Positions 1-6,886 are shown, counted from the stretch's first letter. The stretch is DNA of 10,482 nt from Victivallales bacterium (GCA_030634125.1 DAOWBJ010000028.1:1-10482), one strand, 5' to 3'. Program-made: numbers and translations. Notes: generated by a model not told the origin, from the sequence alone.

Positions 1-125
1 CGCTTAAGGACACTTTGGCTGCTTTGCTGGACACGGTCAAGCGCGTTGATTAAAATAACTCCCAGAAAAATCAGTGCGATAGTTGCTGCTGTTAAAATAA
101 AATTAAGATATAAATTTTTGTTCAT
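1..125 (-). CDS. N-terminus of a membrane-anchored protein, partial (runs off window)
   Basis: The first 41 codons of a gene read leftward, starting at ATG 123-125 and still open at base 1. The start is supported by a strong Shine-Dalgarno GGAGGT (131-136) five bases upstream. The product begins MNKNLYLNFILTAATIALIF and continues hydrophobic to about residue 28. It then becomes polar and rich in Gln and Ser (residues 31-39). This is the pattern of a single N-terminal membrane anchor or uncleaved signal with the rest of the protein in the periplasm. I do not recognise the family from 41 residues. It lies 58 bases downstream of the TetR gene on the same strand, so it may be co-transcribed with it and be a target of that repressor. 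That is inference from position only. Confidence 0.7.
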   Translation of the reverse strand, partial: MNKNLYLNFILTAATIALIFLGVILINALDRVQQSSQSVLK

Positions 126-130
126 GATTA

Positions 131-136
131 ACCTCC
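131..136 (-). promoter_or_regulatory. Shine-Dalgarno site of the partial membrane-protein gene
   Basis: GGAGGT on the minus strand, five bases before the ATG at 125. It fixes the start of the leftmost gene, which is too short within the window to be judged on coding potential alone. Confidence 0.75.
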
Positions 137-142
137 GGTTAC

Positions 143-169
143 AATATGACTATTAATATAGCACATATT
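143..169. repeat. imperfect palindrome between TetR gene and membrane-protein gene
   Basis: Outer arms AATATG (143-148) and CATATT (164-169) are perfectly complementary. Inside them CTAT (150-153) pairs with ATAG (158-161), with a one-base asymmetry between outer and inner arms. The sequence is AT-rich and lies just upstream of the Shine-Dalgarno site of the leftmost gene, where an operator or promoter would sit. It does not resemble the palindrome at 819-847, so a shared repressor is not supported. AT-rich palindromes arise easily by chance. Confidence 0.35.
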
Positions 170-183
170 TGTCGGGAGAATAC

Positions 184-774
184 TTAAAAAAGTGAAATTA
201 ATTGTTTCATAAGTTGTTCGCGTCCGGCCGGAGTATAGATTTCAGATGAAAATGTTTTAGATAAAGTTTTCTGGTTCGAGTGATAAAAGAATGAAATCGC
301 CATGAGATTAAAAAGATAAGCGGTAAAGCTTATATCCTTTTTTACACAGCCTTTTTTTTGAGCTGAAAGAAATGCTTCCTCAATAACTTTATCCTGATTG
401 CTTATGATATCCAGAAGTGAATCAATTGACACATCTTTATTAAGATTCGCCCAGGCAAGCATACGCCAGAAATAGGGGTATTTATCGTGCAGCCCCATGA
501 AGTCAGCAAGCAGCATTGGAGTCAGATTTTCCGGTTTCCGCAGTGCTTTTTCAAGAGTTTTTGACGGAAATAACGATACTTCTTCGAAAACATGCTCCAA
601 AGCAGCTTCAAACAGACCCGCTTTATTTCTGAAATAGGCGTAAATACGCTGTTTATTGACCTCTGCCGCCGCTGCGACAGTATCGACTCGTGTCCCGTGA
701 AAACCCGATTCAGAAAAAAGTTTAATCGCGGTTTCCAAAATTTTAGCTTTAGTTATTTTAGCACGTTCCTGCAT
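184..774 (-). CDS. TetR/AcrR-family transcriptional repressor
   Basis: A 196-residue protein, normal length for the family. Residues 8-54 match the TetR N-terminal DNA-binding domain: a first helix with AIKLFSESGFHGTRV, a helix-turn-helix around 28-50, and the hallmark YAYFRNKAGLFEAAL (45-59). Residues 60-196 are the helical ligand-binding and dimerisation domain, including a YPYFWRMLAWANL segment common in this family. The ligand cannot be inferred. The start ATG (772-774) has GGGG four bases upstream. The gene diverges from the 98-residue orphan gene at 880. A perfect inverted repeat between them (819-847) overlaps the predicted -35 box of this gene, so it probably represses itself. It could also control the orphan gene and the membrane-protein gene 58 bases downstream. 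Confidence 0.95.
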   Translation of the reverse strand: MQERAKITKAKILETAIKLFSESGFHGTRVDTVAAAAEVNKQRIYAYFRNKAGLFEAALEHVFEEVSLFPSKTLEKALRKPENLTPMLLADFMGLHDKYPYFWRMLAWANLNKDVSIDSLLDIISNQDKVIEEAFLSAQKKGCVKKDISFTAYLFNLMAISFFYHSNQKTLSKTFSSEIYTPAGREQLMKQLISLF

Positions 775-800
775 AATACCCCGCTGAATTTACATATCAA

Positions 801-829
801 ACAATAGCAATATATCGCATCTTTGTCAA
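801..829 (-). promoter_or_regulatory. promoter of the TetR gene
   Basis: On the minus strand, TTGACA (829-824, perfect -35) is followed by a 17-base spacer and TATTGT (806-801, 4 of 6 for the -10). Transcription would start near 794, about 20 bases before the ATG at 774. The -35 box lies entirely inside the left arm of the inverted repeat at 819-847. Confidence 0.6.
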
Positions 830-847
830 GGTCGAGTTGACAAAGAT
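819..847. promoter_or_regulatory. perfect inverted repeat, candidate TetR operator
   Basis: ATCTTTGTCAA (819-829), a 7-base spacer (830-836) and TTGACAAAGAT (837-847) form a perfect 11-of-11 inverted repeat. It sits in the 105-base divergent gap between the TetR gene and the orphan gene. Each arm carries a TTGACA hexamer pointing outward toward its own gene, so a dimer bound here would block both -35 boxes. TetR-family repressors commonly bind such palindromes next to their own gene. The match of this operator to this repressor is inferred. On the plus side the -35 is perfect, but the -10 is unclear: the best hexamer, TATAAA at 863-868, has an over-long 20-base spacer. Confidence 0.75.
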
Positions 848-879
848 TTAAAGCATAAGAACTATAAAAGGATTTTATA

Positions 880-1176
880 ATGCCAAAAATATTTATAACA
901 CCGTATATGAAAGCTGAGCCGCTTGCTTTACACAGGCAGGTCAGCCTTGCCCGGCAAAGCCGGCTTAAGGTTCAAGCCGCGCTTGCTCAACAAACTTTCA
1001 GTGAAACGTCAAATTTAAAATTGAACAACACTACAGCAGTGCCGATTTCTGAAATATTGGAAGGTATCTCACAGAATATCTCAAAAATGGATCAAAATTT
1101 ATACACCGCTAAAGCCAATATGGAAGAAATACTGCGCGTGAACTCAAACGATAGCGAGTTCGTTTCACTGGATTGA
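880..1176 (+). CDS. 98-residue orphan protein of unknown function
   Basis: The start ATG is preceded by AAGGA (867-871), eight bases upstream, and the reading frame is uninterrupted, so this looks like a real gene despite its size. I do not recognise the family. It has no signal peptide, membrane segment or cysteine. Residues 15-40 are rich in Arg, Gln and Ala, and residues 55-90 look like an amphipathic helix (around ISEILEGISQNISKMDQNL), so a small helical or coiled-coil protein is likely. It is transcribed away from the TetR gene and shares the palindromic operator at 819-847, which makes it the most likely regulated target. Its TGA stop (1174-1176) directly abuts the stop of the convergent tcdA-like gene at 1177. 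A short helical rod-like secretion or adaptor protein is one guess, without firm evidence. Confidence 0.65.
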   Translation: MPKIFITPYMKAEPLALHRQVSLARQSRLKVQAALAQQTFSETSNLKLNNTTAVPISEILEGISQNISKMDQNLYTAKANMEEILRVNSNDSEFVSLD

Positions 1177-1908
1177 TTATATTAGTCCTCTTATTGCTAC
1201 TGAGGCGCAGGAACAGCCGAATACTGCCGGCATATAGGAAATTGTGCCGACTATCGAACCGGATTTGCCGTCTTCACCACCGTAGGAATAAACGGCGTGC
1301 TCAGGAATTTCTTCGGCGGAAAAAACCGCCTTGAATCCTTTATGAACATTCTGCCGGTGCAGACGTTTGCGAATGACTTTTGCCAAACGACATTGATAAG
1401 TTTTAGAAATGTCAGTAATTTTCACCTGAGTCGGGTCGAGTTTTCCACCAGCCCCCATAGAACTTACCAGAGGATAATTGAGTTCAAGGCATTTGACTAT
1501 GAGCGCGACTTTCTGGGTAAGAGTGTCGATGGCGTCAATAACGTAGTCGAAACCGGGAGAGAGTACTTCAGCGGTTACTTCATCTTTCAGAAAACGATGG
1601 ATCGGGATGATTTCGGCATCAGGATTGATGTCGCAAAGCCGTGCCGCCATCAATTCGACTTTGCTTTTTCCCTCAGTGCTGGATAAAGCGGGAAGTTGGC
1701 GGTTACGGTTGGTGGGGTCGATGCAGTCGCCGTCAGCAATAGTGATTTTGCCTACACCGGCACGGCAAATGAGCTCGGCGGCGTATGCGCCGACACCGCC
1801 AATGCCGGCAACTAAAACACGCGCCTGTTTCAGGTGCTCTAAATTTTCAGGCTTTAACAGCAAAGCGCTGCGCTGCTGCCAAAGCGGAATATTATCAAAA
1901 TTAAACAT
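1177..1908 (-). CDS. tcdA: tRNA threonylcarbamoyladenosine dehydratase (TcdA/CsdL-like, ThiF/MoeB superfamily)
   Basis: A 243-residue E1-like enzyme; E. coli TcdA is 268. The family uses ATP to cyclise t6A at position 37 of ANN-decoding tRNAs into ct6A. The nucleotide-binding loop GIGGVG is at 35-40 and the acidic strand DGD at 59-61. NRNRQ at 67-71 is the TcdA-type variant of the superfamily signature. Lys83 (GKSKVE) and DAID at 125-128 complete the active site. There is no C-terminal rhodanese domain or CxxC zinc pair, which argues against MoeB and ThiF. The ATG (1906-1908) has AGGA eight or nine bases upstream and overlaps the tatD-like stop by 8 bases, so the two are probably translationally coupled. 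It is the last gene of a kinase-TatD-TcdA operon. Confidence 0.9.
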   Translation of the reverse strand: MFNFDNIPLWQQRSALLLKPENLEHLKQARVLVAGIGGVGAYAAELICRAGVGKITIADGDCIDPTNRNRQLPALSSTEGKSKVELMAARLCDINPDAEIIPIHRFLKDEVTAEVLSPGFDYVIDAIDTLTQKVALIVKCLELNYPLVSSMGAGGKLDPTQVKITDISKTYQCRLAKVIRKRLHRQNVHKGFKAVFSAEEIPEHAVYSYGGEDGKSGSIVGTISYMPAVFGCSCASVAIRGLI

Positions 1909-2620
1909 TGTTGAAATCCTGGAATAGTGAAATGAAATTTGTTTTCATGATCCGTTTAAGTTCCGAAATATCCATTTCGAATACTTGCGAGGCATGCTTA
2001 AAAATATCTTTTATATTAACGTCGGAATCATCAGTTTCAAGGCAAACATGCTGTAAACAATCAGGTTTTTGACGAATGTATCCGCAGATGTCGTCGCGCC
2101 GCGGCGCGGCAGCAGCGAAGGAAACATAACAATCCTGTTTCAAAAGCTGTTTCAGAATTTCAATTTTTCCGTTATAAGCATGCACAAGCATATTAACATC
2201 AGGAGCAAATTGTTTTTTCATGGAAAGTAATTCAGGATAACAACGAACGCAATGTACAATTAGTGTTTTATTCAGTTCTTTCGCGAGCTTGAGAGCTCCG
2301 GTAAAATATAATTTTTGAATTTCCATATCCGGTCCCAGCAGGCGATCCAGTCCGACTTCACCGATGGCAATGACTTCCGAAGTTTGAAGAGCCTGCCGCA
2401 AAGTTTCTAAATCCTTTTCAAGATTATTGGTATTTGCGGGCAGTCGCCACGGGTGCAGTCCGACGCTGAAAAATCTATAATCAGAATTTTTCAGCACTAG
2501 ATTCTTTAAATCAGCAAGTTCGATAGAAATAACACTTAAAGTCTTCGGCAGAGCGATTTGCTTATGCGTATGAAAATCAATGAATTCTATTTTAGAGAGT
2601 TCACGAGTTGATGATTTCAT
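1901..2620 (-). CDS. TatD-family metal-dependent hydrolase/DNase
   Basis: A 239-residue TIM-barrel amidohydrolase-type protein, slightly short for TatD (about 260). The metal ligands of the family are visible in order: HTH (His17, His19), GEVGLD with Glu88, His123 (IVHC), His147 (VHAYNG) and Asp197 (ETDD). GLHPW at 54-58 is also typical. TatD proteins are 3'-5' nucleases acting on DNA or RNA; the substrate here is unknown. The C-terminal part after Asp197 is short and reads ETDDSD where ETDSP is usual. The ATG (2618-2620) has AGGA six bases upstream and lies inside the 3' end of the kinase gene (20-base overlap). The stop overlaps the tcdA-like start by 8 bases, giving a tightly coupled operon. 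Confidence 0.9.
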   Translation of the reverse strand: MKSSTRELSKIEFIDFHTHKQIALPKTLSVISIELADLKNLVLKNSDYRFFSVGLHPWRLPANTNNLEKDLETLRQALQTSEVIAIGEVGLDRLLGPDMEIQKLYFTGALKLAKELNKTLIVHCVRCYPELLSMKKQFAPDVNMLVHAYNGKIEILKQLLKQDCYVSFAAAAPRRDDICGYIRQKPDCLQHVCLETDDSDVNIKDIFKHASQVFEMDISELKRIMKTNFISLFQDFNNV

Positions 2621-5357
2621 GTAACTTCCTGCTTAAAACATTAATAGAATAAGGTTTTTTCATAAATTCGCTGGCACCTGCTTCCATTGTTTTGCGAACG
2701 CGCTGGTCGTTTGTGAAACCAGTTGCTACAAGCACTTTCACCTGGGGATCAATTTCCTTCAAGCGTTTATATGCTTCATCGCCAGTCATTACCGGCATAG
2801 CCATATCCAGAATTACCGCCCTGATTTCTTTTTGATGTTCCTTGAACACTTTTATGCCGACTTCTCCATTTTCCGCGGTGAGCACACTGTAACCTAGAAG
2901 CTCGAGCATTTTTGTCGCGGTAATACGGATAACCGGTTCGTCATCAATAATGAGAATCCAACCGCTGCCAAGGTACAGATCATGTGTGTCGTTGCCGAAT
3001 GACATCTCAGCACCTTCAGGCTGCAATTCGGGTAAATAGATGGTAAAGGTACTACCATTTCCCAGTTCAGATTTGGCTTCGACATAGCCTTTATGCAAGT
3101 CGATAATATTATAGACCATGGCTAATCCCAGACCAGTTCCTTTACTTTTTATTTTAGTAGTAAAGAACGGGTCAAATATTTTCTGCATATTCTCCGGCTT
3201 TATTCCCACTCCGGAATCTTTAATGACAATTTTCCAGTAGGGATCAGTTGTGGAAGCACTCGGAAATTGTGCTTTCTGGAGTTTAATCTGACTTATTTCA
3301 ATATCAATATTTCCGCCTTTTAGAGCCTCGTCATCGAGCATAACAGTCATTGCGTGTTCAGCATTGATAAGCAGATTCAGGAAAACCTGTTCCATCTGAA
3401 TCTGATCAGCTTTAACCATAATTTCGCGTGATGGTTTTTTGAATTTGATATTGACGTTTTTGTCAAAAGTCCCACTGCATATTTTTAAGACATGGTCAAA
3501 AGCTTGAGTTAAATCAAACTTTTTAAGGGTGAGTTGACTTTTGCGTGAAAGGGCGAGTAATTGTTCAACCATGTCGGCGGCACGGGTAACGGATTCTTCG
3601 GCTAATCCGATAAATTCATTAACGTCTTTAATATCATCAGGGGAATTATTGAGATAATATTTAATCATTGACAAGGAGCCTTTGATACCGCCGAGAACAT
3701 TGTTGAAATCATGCGCGAGACCGCCGGTAAGAGTACCGACTGTCTCCATTTTCTGAGCTTGAAACAAGAGTTCATTTTTGCGTGCGAGTTCAGTTACGTC
3801 CTCAAGAATAATCACAGCACCTTTGTTGTCTTTATGTAAGAGCGGATTGATAGAAATATTAAACACATAAGAGCGTTTACGCCAGGAGATATTTTCACGA
3901 TATTTTTCGTGCGATATTCCAGAAATAATCGCTTCCTGTACTTCTGTCTGAAAATTCAGCAAAAATAGCGCGACGTTCCATAGTTCGACTCCGATAGCGA
4001 ATTCTCCCTTGATGCCGGTAAATTCTTCTATGGCCTGATTCCATTGGGTAATTCGTCCATCTTCATCGACCCCGATTAACAGTAAATGAATTGAATTAAA
4101 CAATTGCGCGAGGTAATTCCTGGTTGTACGCAGGCGTTTTTCAGCTTCTTTAATTTCGGTCAGGTCATTGAAAATCAAAAGGTTTTGTTTTTCGACTTGT
4201 TTGTGTCTAACTTCGACTTCGAGGAGGTGTCCGCTTTTACAGCGAATGAAAACAAGTTCTGAGCCGGAAGTTTTTGGACCAAGAATTTTATTCCAGATTT
4301 TGCGATTTTCTTTTTCTGAAACACCGGGCGGGGCACTAAGCTTAAACCAGTCTTCAAAAGTTTTTAAATCGGTTTCAACATAACCGAATACGCGTGAAAA
4401 CATGTTATTAATGGAGTATGTCCAATTGTTGCCGAGAATCACGATTGGCAGAGGAGTATTTTCAATAAGCTCGCGGATCTCACGTTCTTTTTCCCGGCGT
4501 TCTTTAATTTCCAACTGTAATTTGTTCATTGATTCCTGAATACGGCTGGCCATTTTGTCAAAAGCTTTGCTCAAAAACCCGATTTCATCATTAGGAAATT
4601 TTTGTTTTTTATCGTGTTTCTGAAATATTCCGGCAGCCATCTCAGTCGCGCTCAAAACCAGACGGTTAAGAGGAGATAAAGATACTTGAATCAACCAGAA
4701 AAGAGCCGCGGCAGACGCGACCATACAACAGACAAGCGCGAAAAGCTGGTGCGAATACCATTTAGTGTCCACCCCGTAAAGCTGCGCGTTTACAGGATAG
4801 GAATAGCAAAGCAGCCAATTCCAGTTTTGTTTTTTAAATGGAACATAAAGAATAATCCGTTCATATCCGCTGATATTAGAATAGGTAGCTTGAACTTTAA
4901 ATTTTGATTTTTTAGATTTTGGCTCTTCGGATGGCTCAGCTTCCAATACGCTTTCTTCCTGTATTTGCTCTTCCGGCGCGAAAATATTAGACAGGGATAT
5001 GGAATTCCATGGGAAGTGGCTTCTCGGATAACTTCGCGGTTTCATACGGATATGCCTGTTGCTGGCTATAACTAAGGGAAAACTGTAACCGCCGTCGCTT
5101 GAATAACGAAAAGTTGATTCAAGCCGTTTGAGGGTAATTCTTTTAGCCTTGCCAATATCCTTATAAGCCCCGTCAAGAAAAAGCTCATATTCTTTATTGA
5201 CAATTTTGTACATCTCCTGAAGGCGGGCTTTGCTGACTTCCGCATTAAGACGACCAACCTCTTCCTGGTAAGCTTGAGTACTGATCCATATCAGCGCATA
5301 AGAAAATGCCGCCAGTGCAATTACGAAAAAACCAGTGAGTTTAGTTTGTATACGCAT
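2601..5357 (-). CDS. membrane hybrid sensor histidine kinase (Cache-like sensor, HAMP, 2 PAS, HisKA, HATPase, receiver)
   Basis: I choose the ATG at 5355-5357 (918 residues, beginning MRIQTKLTGF). It starts right before the first membrane helix and lies 45 bases downstream of a promoter at 5410-5437. The frame opens upstream to 5462, but the extra 35 residues would be coded across that promoter. Domains: TM1 7-27; periplasmic region about 28-205 resembling a Cache sensor, with an acidic then Lys-rich stretch at 126-155; TM2 207-227; HAMP about 228-275; coiled linker; PAS about 298-402 and 415-523; HisKA with phospho-His549 in GGLAHDFNN; HATPase with N-box Asn665, DSGVGI at 714 and GTGLGL at 740-745. 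A C-terminal receiver has acidic pair Asp805/806, phospho-Asp851, Thr879 and Lys901. The signal and output are unknown: no DNA-binding response regulator or Hpt protein is nearby. First gene of the operon with tatD and tcdA. Confidence 0.95.
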   Translation of the reverse strand: MRIQTKLTGFFVIALAAFSYALIWISTQAYQEEVGRLNAEVSKARLQEMYKIVNKEYELFLDGAYKDIGKAKRITLKRLESTFRYSSDGGYSFPLVIASNRHIRMKPRSYPRSHFPWNSISLSNIFAPEEQIQEESVLEAEPSEEPKSKKSKFKVQATYSNISGYERIILYVPFKKQNWNWLLCYSYPVNAQLYGVDTKWYSHQLFALVCCMVASAAALFWLIQVSLSPLNRLVLSATEMAAGIFQKHDKKQKFPNDEIGFLSKAFDKMASRIQESMNKLQLEIKERREKEREIRELIENTPLPIVILGNNWTYSINNMFSRVFGYVETDLKTFEDWFKLSAPPGVSEKENRKIWNKILGPKTSGSELVFIRCKSGHLLEVEVRHKQVEKQNLLIFNDLTEIKEAEKRLRTTRNYLAQLFNSIHLLLIGVDEDGRITQWNQAIEEFTGIKGEFAIGVELWNVALFLLNFQTEVQEAIISGISHEKYRENISWRKRSYVFNISINPLLHKDNKGAVIILEDVTELARKNELLFQAQKMETVGTLTGGLAHDFNNVLGGIKGSLSMIKYYLNNSPDDIKDVNEFIGLAEESVTRAADMVEQLLALSRKSQLTLKKFDLTQAFDHVLKICSGTFDKNVNIKFKKPSREIMVKADQIQMEQVFLNLLINAEHAMTVMLDDEALKGGNIDIEISQIKLQKAQFPSASTTDPYWKIVIKDSGVGIKPENMQKIFDPFFTTKIKSKGTGLGLAMVYNIIDLHKGYVEAKSELGNGSTFTIYLPELQPEGAEMSFGNDTHDLYLGSGWILIIDDEPVIRITATKMLELLGYSVLTAENGEVGIKVFKEHQKEIRAVILDMAMPVMTGDEAYKRLKEIDPQVKVLVATGFTNDQRVRKTMEAGASEFMKKPYSINVLSRKLHEIINS

Positions 5358-5409
5358 CCTTCCATTTCCCCCAAAGTTTAATTTTACTAAACAACAGGTG
5401 TGTATAATA

Positions 5410-5437
5410 ACTATATAACCGTTTAAGCCATTTGCAA
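5410..5437 (-). promoter_or_regulatory. promoter of the sensor kinase operon
   Basis: On the minus strand, TTGCAA (5437-5432) is followed by a 16-base spacer and TATAGT (5415-5410, 5 of 6). The start point would be near 5403, giving a 45-base leader to the ATG at 5357. The leader contains a GGGGGAA run that can serve as ribosome-binding site ten bases before that ATG. This favours 5357 over the upstream start at 5462. Confidence 0.5.
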
Positions 5438-5463
5438 AAGGTTTTTGTACGAGACTGCGCAAA

Positions 5464-5488
5464 AAGCTAATAAAACACCCTATAGCTT
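5464..5488 (-). terminator. weak possible terminator after the glycosyltransferase gene
   Basis: On the minus strand AAGCTA (5488-5483) pairs with TAGCTT (5469-5464) across a 13-base loop, followed by a short T run. The stem is only 6 bp and AT-rich, so termination would be inefficient at best. Confidence 0.25.
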
Positions 5489-5509
5489 AGGCTGTTTCAA
5501 AATTTGAAC

Positions 5510-6769
5510 TTACAAAGGGAGGTTGTGATTGATAATATAATCATTAAACGCTTCCGCTTGTTTGTGGATATCGTATACACCTTCGATTTGCAAACGCGCT
5601 TTCAAAATAATTTGATTCCGTAAGTCTTGATCAGTTAATAAACGTTTACAAGCCGTCGCAAAAGCCGATATGTCTTCGGGTGAAATCAATAATCCCGTTT
5701 CTTCTGATTCAACCAGCTCTCTCATCGCGCCGCAATCAGTCGCAACTACCGGAACGCCTGTTGCCATCGCTTCCTTTATTCCTAACGGCATCGAATCTTG
5801 TTCGCCATTTTCCAGTATGCGTGGTGCTAAAACAAACAAATCTGCCTTAGCTAAAAATTTTGGGATTTCGTATCGCGGTTTGATGCCGGTAAAAGTAACT
5901 TCATTTTCAAGAGCTAAAGTTTTTGTCAGGTCTTCCAAACTTTTTCGAGCTGGACCATCACCAACAATTTTATATTCAAATTTCAATCCTTCATCCTTGA
6001 GTTCCCGTAAAGCACATAAAACCGTGTCCAAGCCTTTTTTCTTGCTTAAATAAGCGGTCGTTAAAAATTGATAAGGTTTTTGGGGGGGCGATAAAGATTG
6101 AATAAATTCAAACTTTTTCAGATCAATACCGTTTAGAAAACAAAACATACCCGGCAGCAACTCAAGGTCGGAAAAAACTTTTTCCATAAGAATTTTCTGT
6201 TCATATTCAGATAAAGTAAAAATAAACGCACTATGAATCAACGCTGGCTTGAACAGCATAAAATCAGGTTCAAAAATCTCTCCGGGAAGAGTCAGATAGC
6301 TGGAATTTAAGCTGGTCAGGATTGAAGATAAATAAGTTGTTCGTACAGCATTGCGTTCGCAATGAGCATGCAAATGACTAATTTCTTTGTCAATAATATG
6401 CTGATTAACTAATATGGCTGCCTGTAAATAATTTTTTATGACCTGCTTGCGATCTTTAAAACTAAATAACATTTTCAGCATTGCGCCGAAAGCTTGTAAA
6501 GACCTTATCGGGGCAATTATTCCCAACAAAATTAATGTAAGGAGCGCTTGCGGAATCCGGCGCTTAGACTGTTTCAAAGAAACAGTTTGTTCTTTCAACC
6601 GGGAATATCCGAACAGGTTTTCCTGACAGGATTGCTCTTTCAAGGAAACAATACGCAGGAAATAGCCCATTTGCTGCAGGACATCAAGTTGAGCTAAAAA
6701 GCGGGGTGATGTTGAGTCCGGCATCTGACTCATTACAACACAAATTTTTTTCGAAGCGTGTGTTTTCAT
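5510..6769 (-). CDS. family-4 glycosyltransferase (GT-B fold)
   Basis: A 419-residue protein of normal length for GT4 enzymes, which transfer a sugar from a nucleotide donor in polysaccharide, O-antigen or glycolipid assembly. N-terminal domain: LHAH at 133-136, with a hydrophobic stretch at 75-104 that may touch the inner membrane. The C-terminal donor domain shows NGID (213-216), KKKGLDTVL (243-251), VGDGP (269-273) and GVPVVATDCG (338-347). Two usual donor contacts are altered: the Arg of the GRL-x-x-KKG motif is Tyr240, and the first Glu of the EX7E motif is Asp325 (Asp325-x7-Glu333). No strong Shine-Dalgarno precedes the ATG at 6767-6769. Substrate and product are unknown. No other sugar genes lie beside it apart from lpxB, about 3.1 kb away. 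Confidence 0.9.
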   Translation of the reverse strand: MKTHASKKICVVMSQMPDSTSPRFLAQLDVLQQMGYFLRIVSLKEQSCQENLFGYSRLKEQTVSLKQSKRRIPQALLTLILLGIIAPIRSLQAFGAMLKMLFSFKDRKQVIKNYLQAAILVNQHIIDKEISHLHAHCERNAVRTTYLSSILTSLNSSYLTLPGEIFEPDFMLFKPALIHSAFIFTLSEYEQKILMEKVFSDLELLPGMFCFLNGIDLKKFEFIQSLSPPQKPYQFLTTAYLSKKKGLDTVLCALRELKDEGLKFEYKIVGDGPARKSLEDLTKTLALENEVTFTGIKPRYEIPKFLAKADLFVLAPRILENGEQDSMPLGIKEAMATGVPVVATDCGAMRELVESEETGLLISPEDISAFATACKRLLTDQDLRNQIILKARLQIEGVYDIHKQAEAFNDYIINHNLPL

Positions 6770-6848
6770 ATTAAAATATACTTTACACGGGTGAAAACTT
6801 AATATTTACATTTTTCTTAGACAAATAATAAAACAAATTAAAGAAATT

Positions 6849-6862
6849 TACCGCTTGCGGTA
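6849..6862 (-). terminator. short hairpin after the zinc-ribbon gene, possible terminator
   Basis: TACCGC (6849-6854) and GCGGTA (6857-6862) form a perfect inverted repeat 25 bases past the stop at 6887. On the minus strand it is followed by AAATTTCTTT, a broken rather than clean T run. Confidence 0.35.
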
Positions 6863-6886
6863 TGAGGTCTTTGTACAGTTGAGATT

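Noticed and set aside
592..807. 71-codon open frame on the plus strand opposite the TetR gene.
   Set aside because: It is the antisense shadow of the conserved DNA-binding domain, with no ribosome-binding site or recognisable product.
863..868. TATAAA as -10 box of the 98-residue gene.
   Set aside because: The spacer to TTGACA is 20 bases and the start would fall about seven bases before the ATG, beyond the Shine-Dalgarno; the true -10 is not clear.
1297..1927. Two plus-strand open frames of 106 and 129 codons opposite the tcdA-like gene.
   Set aside because: They mirror a well-conserved enzyme on the other strand and show no protein features of their own.
5486..5501. 16-base direct repeat (15 of 16 identical) with 6563-6578, bracketing most of the glycosyltransferase gene.
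   Set aside because: A match of this length with one mismatch is roughly what chance gives in a 10-kb window, and nothing suggests insertion or excision.
6568..6586. Perfect 8-bp stem with 3-base loop (ACTGTTTC / GAAACAGT) inside the glycosyltransferase gene.
   Set aside because: It lies in coding sequence, has no T tract on either strand, and an isolated hairpin of this size is not informative.
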